64,000 bases of DNA from Chaetoceros tenuissimus (lineage: Eukaryota; Bacillariophyta; Thalassiosirophyceae; Chaetocerotales; Chaetocerotaceae): positions 62,001-126,000 of the forward strand of contig BLLK01000032.1 of the NCBI GenBank assembly GCA_021927905.1, written 5' to 3'. Positions 44,906 to 54,678 of this stretch are shown piece after piece. Below the pieces are notes generated by a model. That model ran no database searches and was not told the DNA's origin. It worked only from the letters and a program-made list of their open reading frames with translations. Within the stretch, counting starts at the first letter, position 1. Each line of letters begins with the position of its first letter. The translations under genes and the position numbers were made by a program.

Positions 44906-47737
44906 TTACAGACTTTCCAAAATTTGTTTTGATACCTCTTTGCTTTCACTCCGAATGGCAATCTTCAAAATGGTTCCAACGTCTTTAGACCCTGCTATTT
45001 GACAACGTGCAAGGACTTTCACTCCGCCCAAATATGTTCCACTCAGATGAAGCATATGTTGTTTGGAGCCTGGTTTGATTTGTCCTGTTCCATCACAAGT
45101 TTGCATGCCCAAACAGTCAACTACAGCAATGGTTGCCGATTGAATAGTCTTGTCCCCTAGACCAAACTTTTGTAATATTTCATTTGTATTCCCAATGCTT
45201 TCCCAAGCTTTACGAAAGTCAACCACTGTAGTTTTCGCGACGAAATCGGAATTGAAAATTTCCAAATCTTCCAATGGATATTCCTCCTCCAACAAATCTT
45301 GATCTCCTTCACCTTCCCCTGTTTCAGGATCAACCTGTATGACGGTGAATTTCAGTTCAGCAGCTAATGCAAACGGCTCAAAAGGTTCCTGTAAATTGCG
45401 TTCTAAAACTGTATAGCAATTCTCGCTATGGCCATAGGAGATTGTTTTTGCTTCTATTTCACCGACAACTTCATATGCCGCAGAATCAGTTTGAAGAGCA
45501 ACGCTGACATTTTCCAAACGCTGATCTTCAATGGTATTTTGTACCATGAACTGAAGAATAATAAAATTGTCGAGAATATGCTTGATATATGTGACAACAT
45601 ATTCACTTTCTGCTTCAGTGACTGGAATTGGATTACAAGATTTGAAGACTCGGCCAAATGAAGCAAGTTCTGGGATGGCATAAACCGCAGCTGCAGGATC
45701 AAGTTTCTTTATGTTGTCATCTTCAAGCAGGTTCGAAGGCGATTCTTCAAGGATTCCACTGCCTTTACTTTCAATTTCGTCTGGACCTTCTACTATCGGA
45801 AGATTGTCAAAACTTAATGGTTCAATCGCTTCCATGGCACCGGGTATCTTTTGGTAAGCTTTCAAACTAAGTGCGAGATTATCAAATGACATGGGAAGTT
45901 TTGATGTCAATACATGCACTATGGACGTTTCTTCGCTTTGTTTATCATGAGCATCGTAATCTTTTTCATCAGTATTAGTTTCAGTAGAGTCCTCACCGAT
46001 CAAATTGAGTGCTAGAACAACTCTATCACGAGTTTCATCATCTTCATCTGTAAGACATGATTTCAAGAGAGGTAGAATGGAATGCCTCAAATCTGGACAT
46101 TCGATTGCAAAAGTTGTTAATGCCGAAATAGCCGAAGCACGTATCACCGATTTCTCAAGAATGCATCTATTATATACAAATCGAACATATCTTGCTGGAC
46201 TTGAAGCTTGTGGACCATATTGTCCTATTAGATGTATAATTTCTGTAGAAAGATTGACAAACTCGCAATCTTCAATGAACTCGCATAGATATAGCAGTGC
46301 AATATCTCTCACATCATCTTCTGGTATCTTTTGTATTAAGGAAACGATAGACTTGACTATTGTTTTCTTGAATAGAAAGCCACCTTCATCCCTTAAAAAT
46401 TTCGAAAGGAATCCAATCACTATCCTAGATTTTGTAGGATATGTTAGACAAACGCGTTCTAGACTATGTACCACCATAACTTTATATTCTTCCGCAATTT
46501 GATATAGAAAATTTGAAATACTTTTCAATAGCCGATCTAGTGAATTTTCCGTTCCAGTTTTCAGTAGAGTCATCATAGAAAGAGTGCCTATTAGTCTATT
46601 TGGATCTCCAATCAAAGCCTCTAAACCTTCATTGAATCTCGAAACCAGCCGAGGATGCAATGACGCAAGACCACATAATAATTTTACTGTCGCCAGACGT
46701 GATGCAGGTTTCGTACTAGACAGCGATAATTGTAAAACTGATAATGCTGGTAAAACTACTTCTGGACTTGTAGTTGGTAATGTGCATATAGCCTTTGCAG
46801 CTTCAAAGGCAACTATATCTACTTCATGTCTAAGGCATGACTCGAAGTATCGATACCCTACTGCGCATATTTCTGTTGCATTCATGATGCTTGCATCAGA
46901 TGCAACTCTCCCTTCCATAACTTCTTCATGCATTAGTTTCGATGTATAGCGAATTAGACATATTATAGCAAGTGGAGACCTCACGCGATCTTTAATCCTC
47001 GAGGCAGAAGAAGATCCATTTGTTATAACTCCACTATGCTTTTGTACAAATTTGGAAATTGCCAATCTATCATTTTCTTTAATTTGATAAAATAACTCAG
47101 TTGCATGAAATTGAACCATAGCATCATTACTTTTCATGGCTTCATTCACTTCACCTATCCATCTCTTTACAATGGATGCATTTTCCGTTGATTTTTGATA
47201 TAATTGAAGAGAAGATACAAGTGCAGAACTTGCAACTAAAGGAGATTTATGCATAATAGCTTGTTTCACATATCTTTCCAAGGCACTCAACATGGATGAA
47301 TCTATGATTCTCACTAAAACACGCAAAGCGTTGGCCCGATATATATCAATATTGCAAGTCATATCCTTTGTCAAGCATGAAGTGACAATGATGACATCCG
47401 AAGGATCGCATAATTTATAAAGTTCTTTCAGAGCAACGTAGACCATCCTCCTCAACGAAGAATCTTTACAAAAGAAGAGTTTGGTCACACCAAAAAAGAC
47501 TTCTGTAGCTTCAATATGATTTAATTTTTCCACTGCATTTTGCTGAAGATGTAGCAGTTGAGTCAGTGTTCGTCTACAATTTGATGGATCTTCTTTCACT
47601 TTGATGGAGTCATGGAAGTCTCTAGCTGCTATCAATGTAGACGCCTTGTTTACATTCGCAAAAGATTTTTCTATTTTTTTGTCCTTTTCGCCATCCTTGA
47701 AGAAGTCTGTCACCTCCTTCAGTAAATCATCTGCCAT
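44906..47737 (-). CDS. COPG: Coatomer subunit gamma (gamma-COP), divergent paralogue
   Basis: The ATG at 47737-47735 gives 943 residues without introns; the open frame upstream of it has no ATG. The alpha-solenoid trunk is recognisable from EATEVFFGVTKLFFCKDSSL, MVYVALKELYK, VIIVTSCLTKDMTCNIDIYR and ALRVLVRIIDSSML, and so is the appendage region (VVDFRKAWESIG, DGTGQIKPGSKQHMLHLSGTY). Gamma-COP is a COPI coat subunit that binds dilysine cargo and Arf1 on Golgi membranes. It lies next to a second gamma-COP gene in the same orientation, 518 bp apart. This copy uses AT-rich, unbiased codons and is more divergent, so it is probably less expressed or relaxed. It appears intact. Confidence 0.9.
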   Translation of the reverse strand: MADDLLKEVTDFFKDGEKDKKIEKSFANVNKASTLIAARDFHDSIKVKEDPSNCRRTLTQLLHLQQNAVEKLNHIEATEVFFGVTKLFFCKDSSLRRMVYVALKELYKLCDPSDVIIVTSCLTKDMTCNIDIYRANALRVLVRIIDSSMLSALERYVKQAIMHKSPLVASSALVSSLQLYQKSTENASIVKRWIGEVNEAMKSNDAMVQFHATELFYQIKENDRLAISKFVQKHSGVITNGSSSASRIKDRVRSPLAIICLIRYTSKLMHEEVMEGRVASDASIMNATEICAVGYRYFESCLRHEVDIVAFEAAKAICTLPTTSPEVVLPALSVLQLSLSSTKPASRLATVKLLCGLASLHPRLVSRFNEGLEALIGDPNRLIGTLSMMTLLKTGTENSLDRLLKSISNFLYQIAEEYKVMVVHSLERVCLTYPTKSRIVIGFLSKFLRDEGGFLFKKTIVKSIVSLIQKIPEDDVRDIALLYLCEFIEDCEFVNLSTEIIHLIGQYGPQASSPARYVRFVYNRCILEKSVIRASAISALTTFAIECPDLRHSILPLLKSCLTDEDDETRDRVVLALNLIGEDSTETNTDEKDYDAHDKQSEETSIVHVLTSKLPMSFDNLALSLKAYQKIPGAMEAIEPLSFDNLPIVEGPDEIESKGSGILEESPSNLLEDDNIKKLDPAAAVYAIPELASFGRVFKSCNPIPVTEAESEYVVTYIKHILDNFIILQFMVQNTIEDQRLENVSVALQTDSAAYEVVGEIEAKTISYGHSENCYTVLERNLQEPFEPFALAAELKFTVIQVDPETGEGEGDQDLLEEEYPLEDLEIFNSDFVAKTTVVDFRKAWESIGNTNEILQKFGLGDKTIQSATIAVVDCLGMQTCDGTGQIKPGSKQHMLHLSGTYLGGVKVLARCQIAGSKDVGTILKIAIRSESKEVSKQILESL

Positions 47738-48255
47738 AATTAGCTCTGAAGGATCTTTATATGCATATATCAAATGGAGTAGAATGAATATCAAATGGCA
47801 AGAAGGTAGATACAAAAAGACTCTTGATGAGAGCAAGTAGTTGTACTTGTACTACTGACTGCGTTCTGCGATGTTGCCTATGAATAATGTCCCCCCTCTC
47901 TTTTGTGGTTAGCCCCACAACCCACAACGCCATCCTCTCTACATTTAAATATGGTACACGTACGTACTTAGTATTTTGAATAGATCCAAGCTATTACAAA
48001 AACTACGGATTTGAAAATATGACAGAGTGATGAGGCTACGAACAGTTGTGCGAAAAATCAGCGAGAGAAAAAGAAATTATGGTCTTTCGTTTCGTACATG
48101 GAATTGCATATGCCTTTTGTGAAGCGCTTTCGAGGAAATATCGAATTGTGATGGATACATGAAAAGAAGCAAAGACCAAATAGACATAATGTAAGAATAC
48201 TGTGGTTTTCATTTCGCAATCTAGTATATAAGATTAAAAAAAAGCTGTTCATTAT
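47738..48255. promoter_or_regulatory. Spacer between the two gamma-COP genes
   Basis: 518 bp that hold the promoter of the divergent gamma-COP copy and the 3' flank of the other. No gene or repeat remnant of the duplication is visible. A minus-strand frame at 48058-48252 has no motif. Confidence 0.35.
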
Positions 48256-51099
48256 CTATCTAATGCAGTCAGCGACCATACGAGGAATATTCTCGTCTTC
48301 ACTTCTTACTGCGATCTTAAGAACAACTCCAGAGTCACCCTGCATAGCAAGCTGAGCTCTTGCGTAAACTGCCTTTCCTCCAATGAAAATTCCACTCATA
48401 TGAAGCATATGAGGCTTCCCAGTATTTGCTTTTACACTTCCAGTTCCGTCGCACGATTGCATACCAAGCAAGTTGATTACTGCAGTTACAGCATCCTCAA
48501 CACTCTTGAATGACAGAGCATACTTCTCCAAAACTTCGTTATCATTACCAATTCCTTCCCATGCTTTACGGAAATCAGGAACAGAAACCTTTGCCATGTA
48601 ATCAGCAGTGGAAATTTCCAAATCTTCAAGAGGATACTCCTCTTCAAATGCATCACTCTCGTCTTCTCCAGAAGCAGGATCAACTTGAACAACATTGAAA
48701 TGTAAAGTAGATGCAAAAGCATTTGCTTCAATTGGAACATCATCATTGCGCTGAAGAACAGTGAAGGTGTTCGCTGTCTCTCCATACTTAATGGACTCCG
48801 CAGGGATTTCTCCAGTGATTTCATACAAATCTTCACCTCCCTCTAGCATAACAGTAACATTCTCTAAACGCTGATCGTCGATTGTATTTTGAACAGTAAA
48901 TTGGAGTACAATATGTGATTCGAAAATATGCTTAATGCAAGTAACGACGTATTCCGTCTCACTTTCTGTTAGTGGAACTGCAGTAGATGATCTGAACGCA
49001 CGTCCAAGAGACGCAAGTTCTGGAATTGCATACACTGCTGCTGCTGGGTCAACCTTCTCCTTAATCGGCTCATTAGATGGAATTTCACCAAGTCCCAAGT
49101 CATCCATTTCATGAGTAGAGGTGGTCTCTTCAGGCACATCCTCAACAACAGGAAGACTAGAAAATGTCAAAGAATCCGCTGTATCCATTGCCCCAGGTGT
49201 ATTTTGGTACATCTCAAGGCTTCGTCGCAACTTATCAAATGATACTGGCATACCATCAAGTAAAACATACGCAGCAGAATCCCCAGCAACAGGTTCATCC
49301 TTTGGCAGATTCTCAGGATCTATTTCATCTTCACTAGGTGCAACATACGGGTTCTTTTCCATTGCATCTTCTAAAACACTGATCAAAAGAGTTGTACGAT
49401 CTCTTGTTTCGTCGTCTTCGTCCTCCATTCCACGTTTTAAAAGAGTTAGAATTGATGCACGAAGAGATGGACAGCTAGCTGCAAATTTGGCCAATGAAGC
49501 AATCGCTGCTGCTCTCACAGCAGAATTTTCAAGCATGACACGATTGTAAATGAAACGAATGTAACGTGCTGGTGCAGATGTAGTTGGTCCCATCTCTCCT
49601 AGTAAATGCAAAATCTGAGTAGAGAGCATGGTAAATTCGCAATCTTCAATAAACTCGCACAAATGAAGAAGTGAAGATTCCGCAGTTTCAGGCACCGCCT
49701 TGATGAGAGTAACAATACTATTCACAATGGTCTTCTTAAATTCAAAACCACCCTCCTCTCGAAGAAAGTTAGACATAAACCCAACAAGTATACGATGCTT
49801 GTTTGGATAAGTGAAGCAAAGACGCTGCAAACTTTTAACAACGGTAATCTTGTACTCATCAGCAATATCGGTGAGGAATGCAGAGATCTGCTTCAAAAGT
49901 CTGTCGATGGAATTCTCACTTCCAGTTTTGAGAAGAGTGGTAATAGCAAGGGTTGCGATAGAACGGTTAGGATCAGAAAGAAGTGCCTCAAGATCCTCAT
50001 TACACTTTGCAACGAGTCTCGGTTGGGAGTTAGAGATGGAAGCAAGGATTTTCATTGCTCCAAAGCGAGTAGCTGGCTTCGGAGAAGAAAGGAACATCTG
50101 CAAAACAGTGATTGCAGGGTTGATATCTTGAGCCTGAGCTTGGGGAAGAGAACAGATACCACGAGCCGCTTCATAGATAACCATTTCAGACTTGTGTTTA
50201 AGACTCGACTCAAGGAAAGAGTACCCAATAGTGCAAATACTTGAACCGGTCTGGTATCCATCTCCAAGTCTTCCCTCTGCAACTTCATCATGAAGAAGCT
50301 TTGATGCATAACGGATCAGACATACAAGTGCGAGAGGTGACTTGAGAGAGTTACGGGTACTAAACTGCTGAACCAACTTCGATACTCCTAGGCGATCATT
50401 GGATTTGATCTTATATAAAAGCTGCATAGCATGAAATTGAACCATTTGATTAGGACTTGCGGTCGCTTCTTGCACTTCTCCAATCCACCTCTTGACAACG
50501 ACAGCATTCTCAGCAGCATTGTCAAACAAATGAATAGATGAAACAAGAGCAGCACTAGAAACTTGTCCAGAACTATCTACAACTGCCTGCTTAACATAAC
50601 GTTCAATAGCACCAAGCATGGCAGAATCAATGATACGAGCAAGGACACGGAGAGCATTTGCGCGGTAAAGATCTACATCACAAGTCATATCTTTGGTCAA
50701 AGAAGAGGTAACAATGATGACATCGTCGGGGTTACATGTCTCAGCAACCTCCTTGATGAAAAGATATACCATACGACGAAGGGATGCATCGTCACTCATA
50801 AAGAGCTTTGTGACTCCGAAAAATACTTCCGTAGCTTCAGTAGAGCTGAGGAACTGTCCGGTGTTTTGTAGGTGCAAAAGTTGTGCAATGACAGTACAAC
50901 ATTTGCGAGGATTCTCACGCACAGACACGGAGTCATGGAAAATACGTGCTTCTTGTAATACAGCAGATTTTTCCAAATGGGCATAAGGTGAGATGAATGC
51001 ATCTTCTTCATCTTCGTCTTTGAATTTTTCAGCGACTTGTTGGAGTTCTTTCAATACTGCTCCTGCAAGCCCTTCTTCTTCTTCCATTGGAGCCGACAT
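48256..51099 (-). CDS. COPG: Coatomer subunit gamma (gamma-COP), main copy
   Basis: Intronless, 947 residues from MSAPMEEEEGLAG. The trunk has EATEVFFGVTKLFMSDDASL, RRMVYLFIKEVAETCNPDDV, VTSSLTKDMTCDVDLYR and ALRVLARIIDSAMLG, all matching gamma-COP, followed by an armadillo-like solenoid. The linker carries VDPAAAVYAIPELASLGRAF, and the appendage has VPDFRKAWEGIG and DGTGSVKANTGKPHMLHMSG. Length equals that of other gamma-COPs (about 870-950). Codon use is clearly more biased than in the tandem copy, consistent with the main expressed gene. The role is in COPI vesicle coats for retrograde Golgi-ER transport. It is divergent to the SNIP1-like gene. Confidence 0.95.
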   Translation of the reverse strand: MSAPMEEEEGLAGAVLKELQQVAEKFKDEDEEDAFISPYAHLEKSAVLQEARIFHDSVSVRENPRKCCTVIAQLLHLQNTGQFLSSTEATEVFFGVTKLFMSDDASLRRMVYLFIKEVAETCNPDDVIIVTSSLTKDMTCDVDLYRANALRVLARIIDSAMLGAIERYVKQAVVDSSGQVSSAALVSSIHLFDNAAENAVVVKRWIGEVQEATASPNQMVQFHAMQLLYKIKSNDRLGVSKLVQQFSTRNSLKSPLALVCLIRYASKLLHDEVAEGRLGDGYQTGSSICTIGYSFLESSLKHKSEMVIYEAARGICSLPQAQAQDINPAITVLQMFLSSPKPATRFGAMKILASISNSQPRLVAKCNEDLEALLSDPNRSIATLAITTLLKTGSENSIDRLLKQISAFLTDIADEYKITVVKSLQRLCFTYPNKHRILVGFMSNFLREEGGFEFKKTIVNSIVTLIKAVPETAESSLLHLCEFIEDCEFTMLSTQILHLLGEMGPTTSAPARYIRFIYNRVMLENSAVRAAAIASLAKFAASCPSLRASILTLLKRGMEDEDDETRDRTTLLISVLEDAMEKNPYVAPSEDEIDPENLPKDEPVAGDSAAYVLLDGMPVSFDKLRRSLEMYQNTPGAMDTADSLTFSSLPVVEDVPEETTSTHEMDDLGLGEIPSNEPIKEKVDPAAAVYAIPELASLGRAFRSSTAVPLTESETEYVVTCIKHIFESHIVLQFTVQNTIDDQRLENVTVMLEGGEDLYEITGEIPAESIKYGETANTFTVLQRNDDVPIEANAFASTLHFNVVQVDPASGEDESDAFEEEYPLEDLEISTADYMAKVSVPDFRKAWEGIGNDNEVLEKYALSFKSVEDAVTAVINLLGMQSCDGTGSVKANTGKPHMLHMSGIFIGGKAVYARAQLAMQGDSGVVLKIAVRSEDENIPRMVADCIR

Positions 51100-51451
51100 T
51101 TTGTACTACAGTCAAATTCTACAAAATTTATTAGTGTATCTAATAGTTGTGATAGATGTAATGGATATCACAGACAATAGCAGTGACCCCTTCGGTCTAA
51201 TGAACTAGGTCGTTGTTGTTGCATACCCTCGGCTTTCGGCTCGGGAGGATCGCTCTTTTAGTATTCCGTTACAAATAATGCTCACAACCTCTTATACATA
51301 TATTTTCTTCATAGTTTAGTAAGTACTACACACAAAGCAAACAACAGCAAGCAAAAGCAAAAGAAGCACTGCTTTCTTCATTACTATTACTTTCACTTTT
51401 TCAGCGCCATTCTCAACTTACCAAAGACTAATCTTCTTTTATATCTAAAAA
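51100..51451. promoter_or_regulatory. Divergent promoter region, gamma-COP and SNIP1-like
   Basis: 352 bp between divergent ATGs. An AACAACAGCAAGCAAAAGCA-type purine-rich run lies near 51335-51365. No gene seen. Confidence 0.4.
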
Positions 51452-52351
51452 ATGAGTTCTAAGAACAGATGGGGAGAGAGAAACAATTCTAGCGGGAATA
51501 GTGCAGATGATCAAGCTTTGCAAGCACTCATTGCATCTGCAGAAAAGAGACAAGAAGAGAAAAGAATGGCACAAAACCCACGTAAACGATGGGGTGATAG
51601 GAGAGATCACAACAGTCACCATAATAGAAGACAGGATCAAGATGGACATGGGCCGAATAGGAACATCAAAAGTAGACAGGCTCAAGATGATCGTAATGAT
51701 TACTATAGACCACAAGCCAAACGTCAAAGGAATCGCTTTGAAAAAGAGGAAGAGAAAAACGATACAAAGTATGGTTGGGGTAAAAATGATGAAACCAATG
51801 GTGACAATACTGGCGAAGAAGAAACGACAAAGGAAGTGGAGAAACCAAATTTTGCCCTATCTGGAGCACTTGCCAATGATGACAAAACTGGAAATGTATA
51901 CAATGGAATCCTTCTCAAGTTTTCTGAACCACCTGAAGCACGTACCCCAAACACAAAATGGAGACTATATGTATTTAGAAAACAGAATCCTAATGACAAG
52001 AAAAGTTCAGATGGAGAATTAATAGAGACATTGCATATCAGCAAGCAATCAGCTTATCTCTTTGGAAGAGAAACAAAAGTCGCCGATATTGCAGTTCATC
52101 ACCCAAGTCTTTCAAAGCAACACTGTGTAATTCAATATAGAGCTTTACCTGATAAGAACGATAGAGAACAGAGAGTTAGATGTAAACCTTACTTGATGGA
52201 CTTGGGGTCAACCAATGGAACCTTCATCAATGGAGTTCGAATGGATGATGCGAGATACTACGAACTTCGGAAAGGTGACGTGATTACATTGGGTAGTAGC
52301 ACAAGGGAATATGTGCTCTTGACAGAGAATACAACTGCAGCTGACTTGTAG
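51452..52351 (+). CDS. SNIP1: SNIP1/Pml1-like FHA-domain protein
   Basis: Intronless, 299 residues. The first 130 residues are Arg/Asp/Asn/Lys-rich and disordered. The FHA domain occupies about 150-296, opening with the SNIP1-type lead YNGILLKFSEPPEARTPNTK, then WRLYVFRKQ. Phosphothreonine-site residues are visible: AYLFGRETKVADIAVHHPSL (GR), SLSKQHCVIQY (S..H) and DLGSTNGTFING (STNGT). The closing REYVLL matches SREYVLLHE in animal SNIP1. The RRxN-rich N-terminus with the FHA end is the architecture of the spliceosomal RES complex subunit Pml1 and of animal SNIP1, so nuclear pre-mRNA retention/splicing is inferred from family. Confidence 0.88.
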   Translation: MSSKNRWGERNNSSGNSADDQALQALIASAEKRQEEKRMAQNPRKRWGDRRDHNSHHNRRQDQDGHGPNRNIKSRQAQDDRNDYYRPQAKRQRNRFEKEEEKNDTKYGWGKNDETNGDNTGEEETTKEVEKPNFALSGALANDDKTGNVYNGILLKFSEPPEARTPNTKWRLYVFRKQNPNDKKSSDGELIETLHISKQSAYLFGRETKVADIAVHHPSLSKQHCVIQYRALPDKNDREQRVRCKPYLMDLGSTNGTFINGVRMDDARYYELRKGDVITLGSSTREYVLLTENTTAADL

Positions 52352-52714
52352 ATTAATTTATAAGTTCAGAATTTAACTTATTTTGTTACAGTAATTAGTC
52401 TTACATATACGCATATGGGTGTACTGCGTCTCCAGTCAGGTTTGTTTTTAAATGCGCAGCTCTTTTCTGGATGCTGTACTGCATAGATTTCAAGACATCC
52501 ATCATGTGAACCTTTCGCCTGAGTTCACTCAATAATATGAGCAAACGACCCGACTTCATTTCCATTCGATCACAGAAAAGTACCTCAGAATCATATCAAT
52601 GCATGAACTGGTAAAAATCAAGAAAGGACATTCTATTTTCATCTGAGTCTGATGATTACCTCAAAAGGTAAAGGCAACCAAACGATTGTGTAAAGTGAAT
52701 TACTCATGTAACAT
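52352..52714. other. Intergenic stretch; likely 3' part of the snoRNA host transcript
   Basis: 363 bp between SNIP1 and the U14 intron. The minus strand just below 52715 would be the 3' exon of the U14 host RNA. It has no long open frame, so the host is probably non-coding. A small inverted repeat (GTGAAC...GTTCAC) sits at 52506-52528. Confidence 0.4.
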
Positions 52715-52781
52715 CTATAAATGAAAACAAATGTTTTGTTAGAATTGATTATAAAAATGGAAACATAAACTTTTTATTTTT

Positions 52782-52887
52782 GAAACGCTCAGACATCCAA
52801 GGAAGTTAAACTAAGCTCCACGGTTTATGTGTAAAACGTCGGCATTTTCTGCAAATGTTTATGGGAAAATCATCATCATAGCGCTTC
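52782..52887 (-). ncRNA. SNORD14: U14 (SNORD14) C/D box snoRNA, copy 2
   Basis: On the minus strand, box C ATGATGA is at 52879-52873 and box D CTGA is at 52792-52789. The segment just upstream of box D (CTTCCTTGGATGT) is the conserved U14 domain B, complementary to the 18S rRNA sequence ACATCCAAGGAAG. The position five bases before box D pairs with the 18S cytosine known to be 2'-O-methylated by U14 (yeast C414, human C462). Domain A, CATTTGCAG (opposite 52849-52857), corresponds to U14's CATTCGCAG, which pairs with the 5' end of 18S. Seven bases (52887-52881 and 52788-52782) pair as the terminal stem. This is a direct, near-identical copy of the element at 52932-53033. It is required for 18S processing in other eukaryotes. 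Confidence 0.9.
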
Positions 52888-53029
52888 ATTAAATTTTTAG
52901 AACGAAAAAGGTATAGATGGTTTGGCTGTAAAACACTCAGACATCCAAGGAAGTTAAACTAAGCTCCACGGTTTATGTGTAAAACGTCGGCATTTTCTGC
53001 AAATGTTTATGGGAAAATCATCATCATAG
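52788..53029 (-). repeat. 94-bp perfect direct repeat (snoRNA duplication)
   Basis: Units at 52788-52881 and 52936-53029 are identical over 94 bp with a 54-bp spacer. The repeat coincides with the two U14 snoRNA copies. Perfect identity suggests a recent tandem duplication or gene conversion. Confidence 0.95.
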
Positions 53030-53033
53030 TGCA
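52932..53033 (-). ncRNA. SNORD14: U14 (SNORD14) C/D box snoRNA, copy 1
   Basis: The first copy in transcription order. Its box C ATGATGA is at 53027-53021 and box D CTGA at 52940-52937; the core from 53029 to 52936 is 94 bp identical to the other copy. The domain B guide is opposite 52941-52953. The terminal stem (53032-53029 with 52936-52933) is short but keeps pairing: the second pair is A-T here and G-C in copy 2. This compensatory change at the edge of the identical block argues both copies fold as snoRNAs. Both may lie in one intron: on the minus strand a donor GTAAGT starts at 53083 and an acceptor TATAG ends at 52715. Confidence 0.9.
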
Positions 53034-53565
53034 CGAACCAAGAACCATCTGTAAACTTTTTTCTCTTTCTACAGAAAACTTACCTTGAGATAATTCTTCT
53101 AAGATCATTTTGTTTTCATGATACCTGTGGCAGAACAGATAACTTGGGATTGTTGTGAGCAATGGCTTGTGTATTGAAATGAATGAAGAAGATGCGATGA
53201 TGGATTTCTATGGAAATTTTTTTGAAAAACGGGTGGCCGTGCGCTCAATAAGGTAGAAGTAGTAGATAGGAAGGAAGGGGAAGAAAATGGAGAAAGTTTT
53301 TCATTACACTTAGTAAACTATCTCTGGATGCATGCATCATCCTCAGCTTTTGTGCTTTTGTGCTTTTGTTGTTGCTTTGTTGCATTACTATGGTCTATTA
53401 TGTACGGTTAGATGTTTCAGTTTTAGCTCCATACTCTATATTAATTTATATTTCAATCGATAAAAAGAAGCAAAGCTGAAGATCTCTATATTTCTATCTT
53501 TTTAATAGCAATTGGACTGATTCATAAGGAGAAACAAACAAAAAGAAATTGACAAGATATCCTAA
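53034..53565. promoter_or_regulatory. Upstream region of the snoRNA host and of LAMTOR2
   Basis: The U14 host RNA's first exon and promoter (minus) and the LAMTOR2-like promoter (plus) should both lie here. A TGTGCTTTTGTGCTTTTGTTGTTGCTT-type T/G-rich run occurs near 53351-53380. No coding frame was recognised. Confidence 0.35.
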
Positions 53566-54230
53566 ATGATCCGATCAAGCAGAATTCCACCTCTTTTGAA
53601 TAGAATTTGTACCGATGGTATAGTTTCATCATATCTCATCACCACAGATGGAGAACTATTGGGATGCAGTGATGCTCACTTGAAAATGTCAAATGTAAAT
53701 AGCAACACACAACTATCCCATATATCATCACAAACACCGAATACTTCTTCCCTAGAGGATAAAACTGAGAGTTGGGAAGATTTGGATCCAAGTGATATTA
53801 GTGCGCTTGTTGCAGAAGCAGTTGATGATTATAGACGTCTTGGTATAGAGCTTTCGTTGTTGAGTCCACAAAACGTTGCTAGTCCTGATTCATCTCCAGA
53901 GAAATCTCAATTATCGTCTTCTGGAGAATTGAATAATCTAAAATCAAAAGAGAAGGATAGGGGTAGATTAAATTGTTTAATTATAGAGATGGAAAAGGTA
54001 GGTCCAAATGAATAAGAAAGAAAGATATAAAACATTGTTGGTTGGATGACTTCTCACTCGCTCATTTGATGTGAAAGGGACTTCTCGGTGTAGCGTCTGC
54101 GACATCCAGCACTTATGTGGTTGCATTAACAGACTCTACGGCTCAACATGGCTACTTGAAAATGAAATTAACAGCGCTCGCTTCCTATGTACGAGAAGCA
54201 TTTTTGCCAATCGAAAATGGGTCCATGTAA
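53566..54230 (+). CDS. LAMTOR2: LAMTOR2-like roadblock protein (Ragulator subunit)
   Basis: Exons 53566-53997 and 54078-54230 (80-bp intron, phase 0) give 194 residues. The start IPPLLNRICTDGIVSSYLIT, followed by TDGELLGCSDA, and the end LLGVASATSSTYVVALTDS, then GYLKMKLTALASYVREAFL, fit the roadblock/LC7 fold of LAMTOR2 (human FGMLKAKAQALVQYLEEPL). Compared with the 125-residue human protein there is an extra Ser-rich segment of about 60-70 residues in the middle (STTTSSLEDK... through SSSGELNN). LAMTOR2 is a Ragulator scaffold that anchors Rag GTPases and mTORC1 on lysosomes. Lysosomal or vacuolar attachment is inferred from family. It is convergent with the DYNLRB gene. Confidence 0.75.
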
Positions 54231-54678
54231 GAATACGAATAATGGTATCTCAAATATTTTGATTAGTATATCGATACACGTATACCGATACACAAGATTA
54301 AAGGTGAAAGGAGGTCAAGAATAAAAAGATTTTGTAGTCAATATCTTTCAGTCATGATCAATGGATAGATACTGCGGGTTGATAGATCCCTTGAAAGTGG
54401 AACAAAGAATTTGAAATTCATCTTCATTACATTAGATAAAATGAATAAACCTTGGAAATACTTTACCATTCATTACAATCTAGTTCAAAGAACCAACATA
54501 AAAAGATTTCATATATTCAATTTTATTATTACAAATGATACAATCTATGCTAGTTGAATGTATGAGCGCTTGGTATGAGCCTTGAATATACAGTAGGAAA
54601 TGCCAAAGAGTACTTCTCACAAATGACAATACTCAATTCAAAATTTCAAATCAAATTCTTGTCTTCTCTACATCAACT
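54231..54678. other. 3' flank between convergent roadblock genes
   Basis: About 450 bp of AT-rich DNA with no recognisable frame or RNA. Confidence 0.4.
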
